Assembly: GCF_900199185.1 (NCBI RefSeq) | Contig: NZ_OBMI01000003.1 | Span: forward strand, 1-64,000 | Length of the DNA stretch: 64,000 bases | Direction of reading: 5' to 3' | Source: Sphingomonas guangdongensis | Lineage (GTDB): Bacteria; Pseudomonadota; Alphaproteobacteria; Sphingomonadales; Sphingomonadaceae | Shown here: positions 54,087 through 63,830 of the stretch, piece after piece | Layout: the number at the start of each line of letters is the position of its first letter | How positions within the stretch are numbered: the first letter of the stretch is position 1 | Notes under the pieces: generated by a model | The model's input: only the letters and a program-made list of their open reading frames with translations | What the model was told of the DNA's origin: nothing | Databases searched by the model: none | Made by a program: the position numbers and the translations under genes

Positions 54087-55508
54087 TCAATTGGTGTCGC
54101 GACGCAGGTGGTTCAACGGGTGGACCGCGCGCGCGTTCGCCGCAAAGACGCGCAGCCGCAGCGCCACCAGTGACCAGCGCAGCGGCCGGGCGAGCGGGAT
54201 AAAGGCAACATCGTCGGCGAGCGCGCGGTCGGCGAGCGCAAGCGCACGCGCGCGGCTCGCGACATCCGGCGCGAAGCGGGCGTCGCCGATCAGCGTCGCC
54301 ACCGAAGCGCTGCACGGCTGGCACGCGGTCCTGAGGTACCAGCGCGCGCTGTCGTACGGTGCTACCTCGTCGACCAGCCTCAGGTCGGCCGCGGCCGCAG
54401 GGCCGACCCGCTCCGGCCTGAATCCCGCGCGCGCCAGCCCGGCGGCGATCTGCGCATAGACCAGCGTTCCGCCGGGGCCGTCCGGCATCGCGATGCGCAA
54501 GCGGACGGGTTCACCGAGTGCCGCGACCCGCGCCACGGCCGTGCTCGGGCGCTCGGCCAGCGGCGTCGTGCTCCACGCCGCGGGCGCGGGTGGAGCCGCC
54601 GAATCGAGCTGTTCCGGCAGGATCGTGGCGGTGGGCAGCCACCCGCCCCGCACGGTGGTCGTCACCGCCTCCGCGTCGATCGCCATCGCGACGGCGGCGC
54701 GGAGGTCCGCGCGCGCGAGCGGGCCGCTGCGATCCACCACCTGCAGCCCGAACAGCCCGGCCGCCGTATCGACGTGGACGTTCGCGGGTGCGATCCCGGC
54801 GGCAGCCACCAGCGGCCAGTCCGACAGGCCGCCGCCGAGCACCAGATCGGACCGCTTCTCCTTGAACCGCCAGACCGCGGCCGCGGCGCGCTCGCCACGC
54901 ACCCGGACGAACTCCTCGGGCGCGATGCCGTTCGTTCCGGCGTCTTCCTCATCCGACCCATCGTCGACCGGTCGCAATAGCACCGTCGCGCCGCTGTCCG
55001 GCTCGATCCTGAACGGCCCGCTCCCGACGCGGCGGTCGGGTGCGGGCACGGTCATCGCAGGGTGCGCGAACAGGTTGAGCAGGTCGGGTCGGGGATAACG
55101 CAGCCGAACCTCGATCACCTGCGGCGTCATCGCCACGATCTCGTCAATGGCGGTGAGATACGGCCGCAGCGGGTTACGCGCGCGCGGGGCAAGCTTGCGG
55201 CGGAGCGTGCGGGCGACGTCCTCCGCCACGATCGGCTTGCCGCCCGGCCAGGAGGCCTCCTGCAGGCGGAAGATGAAGCTGCGGCCATCGTCGCGCACGA
55301 TCCAGCGCTGCGCCAGCCCAGGCTCGATCCCGCCGCTAGCGTCGAAGCGGACCAGCCCCTGCGATACGGCGGCGGCCAGCACCAGCCGGGTCGGGGAGGG
55401 ACCGGGGCGGGGCGGCACCGGCTCGATCACACTGACCAGCACCGGCACATCGTCGCGCCGACGATCGCACCCCGAGAGGATCAGCGTCGCCGCGGCGAGC
55501 AGTGCCAC
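54087..55508 (-). CDS. ABC-type peptide/nickel solute-binding lipoprotein (SBP_bac_5)
   Basis: A 473-residue exported solute-binding protein. The N-terminus (ALLAAATLILSGC) is a very short lipoprotein signal, with the lipid Cys at about residue 13. The body shows the family-5 pattern (SQGLVRFDASGGIEPGLAQRW, FRLQEASWPGGKPIVAEDVA, PAPDRRVGSGPFRIE). No permease or ATPase gene is adjacent, so it may be an orphan. The start is taken as GTG 55508, 5 nt after the 3' end of tRNA-Leu; the frame runs on through the tRNA, but that cannot be coding. No ribosome binding site is visible because the upstream bases are the tRNA itself. Confidence 0.82.
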   Translation of the reverse strand: MALLAAATLILSGCDRRRDDVPVLVSVIEPVPPRPGPSPTRLVLAAAVSQGLVRFDASGGIEPGLAQRWIVRDDGRSFIFRLQEASWPGGKPIVAEDVARTLRRKLAPRARNPLRPYLTAIDEIVAMTPQVIEVRLRYPRPDLLNLFAHPAMTVPAPDRRVGSGPFRIEPDSGATVLLRPVDDGSDEEDAGTNGIAPEEFVRVRGERAAAAVWRFKEKRSDLVLGGGLSDWPLVAAAGIAPANVHVDTAAGLFGLQVVDRSGPLARADLRAAVAMAIDAEAVTTTVRGGWLPTATILPEQLDSAAPPAPAAWSTTPLAERPSTAVARVAALGEPVRLRIAMPDGPGGTLVYAQIAAGLARAGFRPERVGPAAAADLRLVDEVAPYDSARWYLRTACQPCSASVATLIGDARFAPDVASRARALALADRALADDVAFIPLARPLRWSLVALRLRVFAANARAVHPLNHLRRDTN

Positions 55509-55513
55509 CGCCG

Positions 55514-55600
55514 TGGTGCGGACGGCGGGACTCGAACCCGCATGCCCGTAGGGGCGAGGGATTTTAAGTCCCGTGCGTCTACCAGTTTCGCCACGTCCGC
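55514..55600 (-). tRNA. tRNA-Leu (UAA)
   Basis: An 87-nt leucine tRNA with encoded CCA. Read on the minus strand: acceptor GCGGACG pairs with CGTCCGC; D arm with GGTAGACGC; anticodon loop CTTAAAA (anticodon TAA) on the stem GGGA/TCCC; a long class II variable arm (CGCCCCTACGGGC); T loop TTCGAGT; discriminator A and CCA. All parts fit type II Leu tRNA. Confidence 0.96.
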
Positions 55601-55885
55601 GCGCTGGCATGGAGCAGCGCAAGCCAAGCTTGCGCGTCGCCATGACGAGCCGGCCGGCGGGCGAAAGCCCGTCCGACGTCATGCGACTTAGTCGCATGAC
55701 GGCCAGGTACGCCAGTGATTTCATGAGCGCGGGTGATGCCGCAAATCGTGAACCGCTGAAACCCCGTCCGGGCGCAACGGCAGATCAGTAGCTTGGGTAG
55801 CGACGGCGGCGGTATTGGTAGCGCCGCGCCGAAGCCGCGTCGTCGGTCCTCGCGTTTCGCGAGGCCGGCCGAGCTGTCGGCAAAT
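55601..55885. repeat. Hairpin-rich intergenic block upstream of tRNA-Leu
   Basis: About 285 nt without a gene. It holds four compact palindromes: GCGCAAGC-CAA-GCTTGCGC (55616-55634), GGCGGGC-GAAA-GCCCGTC (55657-55675), GTCATGCGACT-T-AGTCGCATGAC (55678-55700, perfect 11 bp) and CCTCGCG-TTT-CGCGAGG (55847-55863). The tandem spacing resembles a REP/BIME cluster. The tRNA-Leu promoter must lie here, but I could not pick a clear -35/-10 pair. Confidence 0.6.
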
Positions 55886-55912
55886 CCGCAGCTAAGCCGC
55901 GCTTAGCTGCGG
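55886..55912 (-). terminator. Terminator after ihfB
   Basis: CCGCAGCTAAG and CTTAGCTGCGG form a perfect 11-bp stem with a 5-nt loop, 10 nt past the ihfB stop. On the minus strand it is followed by ATTTGCC, a short T run. Confidence 0.7.
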
Positions 55913-55921
55913 CCGTCGCGG

Positions 55922-56200
55922 CTATACATTCAACCGCGCGCGCATTTCCTTGCCCGGCTTGAAATAAGGGACACGCTTGGCATCCACCGCGACCGTCTCA
56001 CCGGTGCGTGGATTTCGGCCTTGTCGCGCGTCGCGATCGCGGGTGGAAAAGGCGCCGAAGCCGCGCAGTTCGACCCGGCCGTTGTCGATCAGCCGGACGA
56101 TGATCTCTTCGAAGAAAACGTCCACGATCTTCTCGATATCGCGCGCGGCGAGATCGGGATGGTCGCGTGCCAGCAGTTGAACGAGTTCAGACCGGATCAT
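55922..56200 (-). CDS. ihfB: Integration host factor subunit beta
   Basis: A 92-residue DNA-bending protein that pairs with IhfA. IHF/HU features: [41 protein letters not shown], and the DNA-intercalating loop [12 protein letters not shown] with the conserved Pro, ending [26 protein letters not shown] and position downstream of rpsA favour the IHF beta type over HU. Between it and rpsA lies the rpsA terminator, so it may have its own promoter in the 141-nt gap. Confidence 0.95.
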   Translation of the reverse strand: MIRSELVQLLARDHPDLAARDIEKIVDVFFEEIIVRLIDNGRVELRGFGAFSTRDRDARQGRNPRTGETVAVDAKRVPYFKPGKEMRARLNV

Positions 56201-56305
56201 TCCGCCCCCCAGAGCGTCCCCGTGTGGATGCCCGCGCCTGGCGCATCCTTGCGGGCCATCCCTTACGCAGCAACTTTAACTTTGAGCAACCTTCTCACGA
56301 GAAAA

Positions 56306-56338
56306 GGGCGGCGGATCCCCCGATCCGCCGCCCGCTTC
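56306..56338 (-). terminator. Intrinsic terminator after rpsA
   Basis: GGGCGGCGGATC and GATCCGCCGCCC form a perfect 12-bp stem with a 4-nt loop, 9 nt after the rpsA stop. Read on the minus strand, the stem is followed by TTTTCTC, a classical Rho-independent layout. Confidence 0.88.
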
Positions 56339-56341
56339 GTC

Positions 56342-58054
<1,713 letters not shown>

Positions 58055-58252
58055 AGACAAGCAGTTCCTATTTCTTCAGTTTTCCGGCCAGCCGGTTGTG
58101 TCCGGCGGTCTTGGCCAAGAACGTCGCGGCGGCCCCGTGCCGGTCGCGACATCCACCGGGCGCCATCGCCGGCATGAAGACAGGGGACAGATGCAACAAG
58201 GGCGCGGCAAGCGGCACCGGCCTGTTCGCCGATCCGCTCCGCGCCTTGCGGG

Positions 58253-58885
58253 TCAGGCGCTACGCCCGGCCGTCCGTGCCTCCACGAGCGCTATCGCCCG
58301 CTGGACGGCCGCGTCTATAGAGAGAAAGCTGGTGTCGAGCAAGGCGGCATCGTCGGCCATGCGGAGCGGCGCCATGCTGCGCGAGCTGTCCCGCTCGTCG
58401 CGCGCACGGATGTCGGCAAGCACCTTGTCGAGGCTGACCGCGGAGCCCCGGGCGCGCAACTCGGCGTGTCGCCGCTGAGCACGGATCGTCGGGGTTGCCT
58501 TCACGAACAGCTTGGCGTCCGCATCCGGCGCGATCACCGTGCCGATGTCGCGCCCGTCCAATACCGCGCCGTCCGGCTGTTGCGCGAAGCGCCGCTGCCG
58601 CTGAAGCAGCGCGGATCGCACCAGCGGATGCGCCGACACGATCGACGCCGCCTTGCCGATCGCATCGTCCTTCAACCGCTCGTCGCCGAGCAGCTGTTCG
58701 TCGAATGCGCAGGCGGCGACCGCGTCCGCTTCCTGCTCTGGGTCCAGCTCTAGGTCGATCACCGTCGCCGCCACCGCGCGGTACAACAGGCCGGTATCGA
58801 GGTGCGGCAGCCGATAGTGTCGGGCGAGCGCTCGCGCGATCGTGCCCTTGCCGGACGCGGCAGGCCCGTCGACCGCGATGATCAC
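58253..58885 (-). CDS. cmk: Cytidylate kinase
   Basis: A 210-residue enzyme that phosphorylates CMP and dCMP. P-loop DGPAASGKGTIARAL, LDTGLLYRAVA and DGRDIGTVIAPDADAKLF are diagnostic. The start is GTG 58885, which overlaps the aroA stop (GTGA); a longer frame upstream is the aroA shadow. rpsA follows after about 200 nt that hold no gene. Confidence 0.96.
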   Translation of the reverse strand: MIIAVDGPAASGKGTIARALARHYRLPHLDTGLLYRAVAATVIDLELDPEQEADAVAACAFDEQLLGDERLKDDAIGKAASIVSAHPLVRSALLQRQRRFAQQPDGAVLDGRDIGTVIAPDADAKLFVKATPTIRAQRRHAELRARGSAVSLDKVLADIRARDERDSSRSMAPLRMADDAALLDTSFLSIDAAVQRAIALVEARTAGRSA

Positions 58886-60222
58886 GCTGCTATCTCGGCG
58901 GGAGCAAGACCGTCCAGCGTCGCGCGAAACGTCGGATAGCTGGTCGCGATCGGGCCCGCGTCGTCGATCGTGATCGCGCGACGGGCATGAAGCCCGGCGA
59001 CGGCCAGGCTCATCGCGATGCGGTGATCGAGCAGCGATGCGATCGTCGTTCCCCCTGCGATCGGCTCGCCGCCCGAGCCTTCGATCGTCAGCCCGTCCTC
59101 GTGCTCGCTGAGCGTCACGCCGCACGCGGAGAGCGCAGTCGCCATGGCGGCGATCCGGTCCGACTCCTTGACCCGCAGCTCCTCCGCGCCGCGCGCCACC
59201 GTCCGGCCCTGCGCAAAGGCGGCGGCGACGAACAGCACCGGATACTCGTCTATCATCGACGGCGCGAGCGCCGGCGGCACCTCGATCCCGACAAGCGCGG
59301 CGTGGCGGACGCGCAGGTCGGCGACGGGCTCTCCGCCGACGGTGCGCGCGTCCTGCTCGGCGATGTCGGCACCCATCATCCGGAGCGCCTGGAGTAGCCC
59401 GGCGCGTGTCGAGTTCAGGCCGACGTTCTCGATCAGCACGTCCGACCCCGGCACCACGCTCGCCGCCACCATCCAGAAGGCGGCGGAGGAGGGGTCGCCC
59501 GGCACCACGATCTGCTGTGGCTTCAACTCAGCCTCGCCGCGGATCGAGATCAGGCGGCCCTCGCTCGTCTCCTCGACGGTCACGTCGGCGCCGAAGCCGG
59601 CGAGCATCCGCTCCGAATGGTCGCGGGTCGACACCGGCTCCAGCACCTGCGTGATCCCGGGCGTGTTGAGCCCGGCGAGCAGCACCGCGGACTTCACCTG
59701 CGCCGATGCGACCGGCAGCGTGTAGCGGATCGGCACCGCGGGCACGATCCCGCGCACCATCAGCGGCAGGCGACCACCCGGCGAGGAGGTGATGTCGGCC
59801 CCCATCTGCGCCAGCGGATCAATCACGCGGTTCATCGGCCGCTTGCTGAGCGAGGCGTCGCCGGTGAAGGTCGCGGTCACGCCGTGGCTCGCGACCAGCC
59901 CCATCAGCAGCCGGGTCGAGGTGCCCGAATTGCCCATGTCGAGCGCGCCCTCGGGCTGGAGCAGCCCGCCGACGCCGACCCCGTGCACTCGCCAGCGACC
60001 CTCGCCCTCGCGCTCGATCGTCGCGCCCATGCGGCGCAGCGCAGCGGCGGTCGCCAGCACGTCCTCCCCCTCCAGCAGCCCGTCGATCCGGCTCTCGCCA
60101 ACCGCCAGCGCTGAGAGCATGAGCGCGCGGTGGCTGATCGACTTGTCGCCGGGTACGCGCACGCTGCCCGACAGGGCGCCGCGCGGACTGACATGCCAGG
60201 GCTGGGGGGTGACATGGGACAT
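58882..60222 (-). CDS. aroA: 3-phosphoshikimate 1-carboxyvinyltransferase (EPSP synthase)
   Basis: A 446-residue enzyme that joins phosphoenolpyruvate to shikimate-3-phosphate. Blocks: GDKSISHRALMLSALA, ALDMGNSGTSTRLLMG, GDASLSKRPMNRVIDPL and EELRVKESDRIAAMA. The variant GNSGTS rather than GNAGTA marks the class II (alphaproteobacterial) type, some of which are less sensitive to glyphosate. It heads the aroA-cmk-rpsA series and is divergent from the TIGR02300 gene. Confidence 0.97.
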   Translation of the reverse strand: MSHVTPQPWHVSPRGALSGSVRVPGDKSISHRALMLSALAVGESRIDGLLEGEDVLATAAALRRMGATIEREGEGRWRVHGVGVGGLLQPEGALDMGNSGTSTRLLMGLVASHGVTATFTGDASLSKRPMNRVIDPLAQMGADITSSPGGRLPLMVRGIVPAVPIRYTLPVASAQVKSAVLLAGLNTPGITQVLEPVSTRDHSERMLAGFGADVTVEETSEGRLISIRGEAELKPQQIVVPGDPSSAAFWMVAASVVPGSDVLIENVGLNSTRAGLLQALRMMGADIAEQDARTVGGEPVADLRVRHAALVGIEVPPALAPSMIDEYPVLFVAAAFAQGRTVARGAEELRVKESDRIAAMATALSACGVTLSEHEDGLTIEGSGGEPIAGGTTIASLLDHRIAMSLAVAGLHARRAITIDDAGPIATSYPTFRATLDGLAPAEIAA

Positions 60223-60326
60223 CGGGCGGGGTCTTTGACAGTGCGCTTGCGCTATGGCAAGGCGCGCCCTACGTCCGGGCTCAGCTCCGGATTTCCCCGA
60301 ATTCCACGTCAGACGAGAGCGGTTTC

Positions 60327-60644
60327 ATGATCAAGCCCGAGTGGGGCACCAAGCGTGCGTGCCCGAAGTGCGCCACGCGTTTCTATGACCTGGGAAAGGA
60401 TGATCCCGTCACCTGCATCAACTGCGGCGTGACCTGGGAGCCGGAGCCGGTACTGAAGTCGAAGCAGCCGCTGCCGTTTGAGACGGTGAAGGCCGTGTCC
60501 AAGGAGAAGGTCGACGCCGATCTGGGCGGCGACGATCTGGACGTGGACGTTGAGGAGGAAGAGCCCTCGGCCGACGACGACGTCGATCTTGGCGGTGACG
60601 ACGACCTGGGCGTCGAGACCCCGGACGACGACGAAGAGAGCTGA
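60327..60644 (+). CDS. TIGR02300-family zinc-ribbon protein with acidic tail
   Basis: A 105-residue alphaproteobacterial protein. Residues 12-36 carry two Cys pairs (CPKCATRFYDLGKD; CINCGVTWEPE), a likely zinc ribbon with the family FYDL block. The last 50 residues are almost entirely Asp/Glu/Gly (for example DLDVDVEEEEPSADDDVDL), a disordered acidic tail. Function unknown. tRNA-Ala follows in the same direction. Confidence 0.92.
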   Translation: MIKPEWGTKRACPKCATRFYDLGKDDPVTCINCGVTWEPEPVLKSKQPLPFETVKAVSKEKVDADLGGDDLDVDVEEEEPSADDDVDLGGDDDLGVETPDDDEES

Positions 60645-60735
60645 TCGCGCTAGGGCGACGGGGCCAAAAAAGCGCCGCGCGCCCCGTTGCCAAACCCGCG
60701 CCGCCCGATTAGAGGCGGCGCCTTCCCAAGGATGT

Positions 60736-60811
60736 GGGGCCGTAGCTCAGCTGGGAGAGCGCTGCAATGGCATTGCAGAGGTCAGGGGTTCGATCCCCCT
60801 CGGCTCCACCA
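60736..60811 (+). tRNA. tRNA-Ala (GGC)
   Basis: A 76-nt tRNA with encoded CCA. Acceptor GGGGCCG pairs with CGGCTCC (one G-T pair at G3), the third position fitting the Ala identity element G3-U70. D arm GCTCAGCTGGGAGAGC; anticodon stem CTGCA/TGCAG with loop ATGGCAT (anticodon GGC); T loop TTCGATC. Confidence 0.96.
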
Positions 60812-60820
60812 CCTTCCCGC

Positions 60821-61594
60821 ATCATCGCGAACCGGATTGCGCGCCTGCTGGCGGCGCTGCTGTGTCTGCTGCTGCCGGGTGTCAGCGCGGCGGAGGATCA
60901 GTTCGAGCTGCTGGTGATCGCGACGCCCAGCAAGTACCACTACGAGTACATCCCGGTCGCGCGCGAGAACATCGAGCGGCTGGCGCGGCTTCACTCGTTC
61001 AAAGTCACCTGGACCAGCGATCCCGCGGTATTCGACCGCGACCTGACGCCCTATGCCGCAATCATGTTCCTCAACACGCCGGCGGAGCAGCTGAGCGACA
61101 GCCAGCGCCGTCGCTTCGAGGGCTATGTGGAAGCCGGCGGCAACGCGATGATCGTCCACCGCGCCGCCATCGTGCCCGCGGGCGCATGGCCGTGGTTCGA
61201 GCGGCTGGTCGGCCGGTCGTTCGTCAACCATCCCAAGGTGCAGACGGCGGTGGTCACGACGGCGGACCCCGATCATCCCGCGACCTTCGGACTGCCCGCG
61301 CGGTGGCTGTGGAGCGACGAGTTCTACGTCACGACGAACCCGCACAAGGTGGCGATCAGCACCGTGCTTCGCGTTGACGAGCGCAGCTACGACCCGACCC
61401 GCATCTGGCCCGGGCAGGTCGGCGAGCGGATGGGGGCCGACCATCCGGAGGCCTGGCACCACCGGGTCGGCAGGGGCCGCGTGTTCGTGACCCTGCTCGG
61501 CCACACCGCCGACATGTACCGTGACGACCGCTACCTCCAGCACCTGCTCGGCGGCATTTACTGGACGGCGACGGGGCTCGGTCAGCAGCGCTGA
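60821..61594 (+). CDS. ThuA-domain exported protein
   Basis: A ThuA-like (class I glutamine-amidotransferase-fold) protein of about 257 residues. A hydrophobic signal (RIARLLAALLCLLLPGVSAA) is followed by FELLVIATPSKYHYEYIPVA, AIMFLNTPAEQLSDSQRRRF, AGGNAMIVHRA, WSDEFYV and GRGRVFVTLLGHTADMYRD. ThuA-domain proteins are linked to trehalose or other sugar metabolism, exact reaction unknown. The start is uncertain: between the tRNA end (60811) and the signal there is no ATG, GTG or TTG in frame; ATC 60821 is marked here, ATT 60836 is possible, and the only in-frame ATG (60767) lies in the tRNA anticodon arm. Confidence 0.8.
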   Translation: MIANRIARLLAALLCLLLPGVSAAEDQFELLVIATPSKYHYEYIPVARENIERLARLHSFKVTWTSDPAVFDRDLTPYAAIMFLNTPAEQLSDSQRRRFEGYVEAGGNAMIVHRAAIVPAGAWPWFERLVGRSFVNHPKVQTAVVTTADPDHPATFGLPARWLWSDEFYVTTNPHKVAISTVLRVDERSYDPTRIWPGQVGERMGADHPEAWHHRVGRGRVFVTLLGHTADMYRDDRYLQHLLGGIYWTATGLGQQR

Positions 61595-61640
61595 GACGTC
61601 CGGCGCAAGCCTCGCCGGATCGATCGCGGGACGGCAGCGC

Positions 61641-61928
61641 TCAGCGCCAGGCGGCGCTGCTCAGCAGATACGGCCCGGTTCCTGCGATCAGCACCAACGC
61701 GATCCGGACGCGGGCATAGCTGCGCACGTCGGCGCGGGTGAGCAGCGCGGAAAGGTAGCGCACGTCCTCCATCCCGATCAGCAGCACGCCCGCGACCACG
61801 GCATAGGCGCAGAAGAACAGCGGATTGTAGCCGGTGCTGCCGAAGCCTGCCGGCAGGACCGTCGCCGCCAGCAGGTTGGCGGCGACCAGCCCCGCCGATT
61901 CGACCCGCAAGGCGAGCGCCTGGCTCAC
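61641..61928 (-). CDS. Small membrane protein, unknown function
   Basis: A 95-residue protein with about three helices (VESAGLVAANLLAATVLPAG, LFFCAYAVVAGVLLIGM, ARIALVLIAGTGPYLL-like). No family recognised. The start is GTG 61928, overlapping the methyltransferase stop (GTGA), so it is the last gene of a three-gene, overlapping operon. Confidence 0.7.
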   Translation of the reverse strand: MSQALALRVESAGLVAANLLAATVLPAGFGSTGYNPLFFCAYAVVAGVLLIGMEDVRYLSALLTRADVRSYARVRIALVLIAGTGPYLLSSAAWR

Positions 61929-62593
61929 TGCGGGCGGTCGCCGGCGGGCGACGGATCCGGCAGGCGACGGACCCGGAAGACCGACGCGGGCGGCAGGTTG
62001 CGATAGGTCGTGCCGACCCGCTCGGCCCCTAGCCTGAGCCGCAGCAGCACATCGGCAGGTACGGAGCAGGTCTGGCCATAGGTGAAGAGGTACAGGCAGG
62101 CGTCGGGTTCGAGCAGCGCGAAGGCATTGCGGAGGATCGCCTCCACGTCCGCCGGCGGCATGGCGCGCAGCCCGAGCCCGCACACCGCGGCGCCGAAACG
62201 CGCGTCGGCCATTGCTTCGCGAAGCACCGTCGCATCAAGCGCGCGGACGCGGGCGGCGGGGTAGCGCCCAGCGAGGCGGCGGGCGAGCGCGCGATCCCGC
62301 TCGATCAACGTGAGGTCTCGTTCGGCGACTCCGCGGGCGAGCAGCGCGGGCACGAACGCGCCGGTGCCGCTGCCGAGTTCGAGCACCGGGCCGGTACCGC
62401 AGTCGATCTCCTGCGTGATCAGCGCCGCCAGCGCACGGCTCGACGGCGCGATCGAGGCGACACCGAGCGGGTCGCGCAGCCAGCGCACGAAGAACACGGT
62501 CGTATCGCCGATGTCGCGCACTACCCGCCGCGAGAGTGCGGCCACCCGGTCGATGCCGGGCGAGGTGGAGAGCGACGTTGGGCCGGACGTCAT
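61925..62593 (-). CDS. Class I SAM methyltransferase, PmtA-like
   Basis: A 222-residue methyltransferase. The SAM motif is PVLELGSGTGAFVPALLARG, with LIERDRALARRLAGRYP and DATVLREAM following. The segment FFVRWLRDPLGVASIAPSS before motif I is typical of bacterial phospholipid N-methyltransferase-like proteins, so phosphatidylethanolamine methylation is a fair guess, not a demonstrated role. The start at 62593 overlaps the stop of the DedA-like gene (ATGA). Confidence 0.85.
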   Translation of the reverse strand: MTSGPTSLSTSPGIDRVAALSRRVVRDIGDTTVFFVRWLRDPLGVASIAPSSRALAALITQEIDCGTGPVLELGSGTGAFVPALLARGVAERDLTLIERDRALARRLAGRYPAARVRALDATVLREAMADARFGAAVCGLGLRAMPPADVEAILRNAFALLEPDACLYLFTYGQTCSVPADVLLRLRLGAERVGTTYRNLPPASVFRVRRLPDPSPAGDRPQ

Positions 62594-63225
62594 CACTTGC
62601 GAACCCTTGCTGGTGTGAATGGCTTGGTCGACGCCGGGGCGCGGTGCGGCCGAACATAGCGGGCGATCAGGCCCAAGCACAACGCACCTGCGGCAAACCC
62701 AAGGCCGATCAGGGTCGCGTTGGCCGGACTGCCGGACCGGCTGACGACATAGCCGAGGGCGATGAAGCCGGCGTTCCAGATCGCGAGACCGGCGAGCGTT
62801 GCGAGCAGGTAGCGCGCCCGGTCACGCCGCGCGAGGCCGGCAAGCAGCGGCGCGAGCGTGCGGCTCGCTGGGAAAAGCTGGGCTGCAAAGGGGAGGGCGA
62901 CGACGCGGCGGCGAGTGGTGCGCAGCACCGCGCCGATCCTGTCGCGGCGCTTCAGCACCGCCCGCACGCGCGGGGCGGACCCTGCACCTGCGACGAATCC
63001 GAGCTGGTAGGTCCCGAGCGCGCCGGTGGCGCTGCCGAGGATCGATGCCGCGGTCGCGGTCGATAGGCACCACCAACCCTCAGCCGCGGCGATGCCGATC
63101 GCGGCGAACAGCCCGGATGAGGGCAGGATCGGGATCAATCGGTCGCCGAGCGCCAGCGCGAACACCCCCAGGATGCCGAGCGGCGCAGCCAGCAGCAACG
63201 CTGCCCCGACCGGATCGGCGATCAC
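62593..63225 (-). CDS. DedA/VTT-family membrane protein
   Basis: A 210-residue membrane protein with about five helices. The family block is AAQLFPASRTLAPLLAGLARR with its conserved Arg and Pro, and LIPILPSSGLFAAIG fits the re-entrant loop after helix 1. DedA/VTT proteins move undecaprenyl phosphate or phospholipids between leaflets. Together with the PmtA-like methyltransferase it suggests an envelope-lipid operon. No signal peptide. Confidence 0.8.
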   Translation of the reverse strand: MIADPVGAALLLAAPLGILGVFALALGDRLIPILPSSGLFAAIGIAAAEGWWCLSTATAASILGSATGALGTYQLGFVAGAGSAPRVRAVLKRRDRIGAVLRTTRRRVVALPFAAQLFPASRTLAPLLAGLARRDRARYLLATLAGLAIWNAGFIALGYVVSRSGSPANATLIGLGFAAGALCLGLIARYVRPHRAPASTKPFTPARVRK

Positions 63226-63830
63226 GCAGCGATCTCGGGCGGCAGGCTGTTCGCTTTGTCGACAGTGTAACGGTCGAGCGAAGCGCCGGCGTAGCCGTCC
63301 TGCTCACATGGTGCGGGCGGCGTGAGCAAGGCAGGAGCCTCAGGCAGGGGACGCGGGCAGCGCATCGGACGAGTCCTTGACGCGAGGGGAGGGTGGCCAC
63401 CACGAGCGGAACGGGGCACGCCCACCCGTGGTGGCCTGGTGCCGTCGGGGAGGGGGCAGACGGCGCCGTTCGGAACCTCGACGCGCGACAGGTCACGCGT
63501 CGATTGCAAATCGGTGGAATGTTTAGTCGCGAGCGCGCCGGGCGACTTACTGTCGCCGTGCGTTGCCGTTGTACTGCATCGCTAAGCTCTACTCTGCATT
63601 CTAAGTGGATGTGCCATCATCGCGGGTCCAAATTCGCTTCAATGCCAGTTGAGCTACACAGCATCCTGTATAGGCTTGATCGTAACCCACTCAGATAGTA
63701 AATGTAGTCTATGGATTGCGTAGATAGAATTACGACAGTTCGGTACTTGATAGCTTGACAATCCTTGTGTTCGGCGCATGATTGTCGCGCCCGGCTTGGT
63801 TCGACCTACACAAGCTAGAAGGGTGACGCG
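63226..63830. other. Intergenic region with AT-richer half
   Basis: No supported gene. The first 300 nt have the usual GC content. From about 63580 to 63800 it becomes distinctly AT-richer than the rest of the window. TTGACA at 63755-63760 with CATGAT at 63777-63782 (16-bp spacer) is a plausible sigma-70-type promoter for the gene at 63831. No terminator was identified with confidence. Confidence 0.5.

Noticed and set aside
55062..55691. Plus-strand 209-codon frame containing GGTRTRMPVGARDFKSRAS
   Set aside because: The motif is the antisense of tRNA-Leu, and the rest is a shadow of the solute-binding lipoprotein gene.
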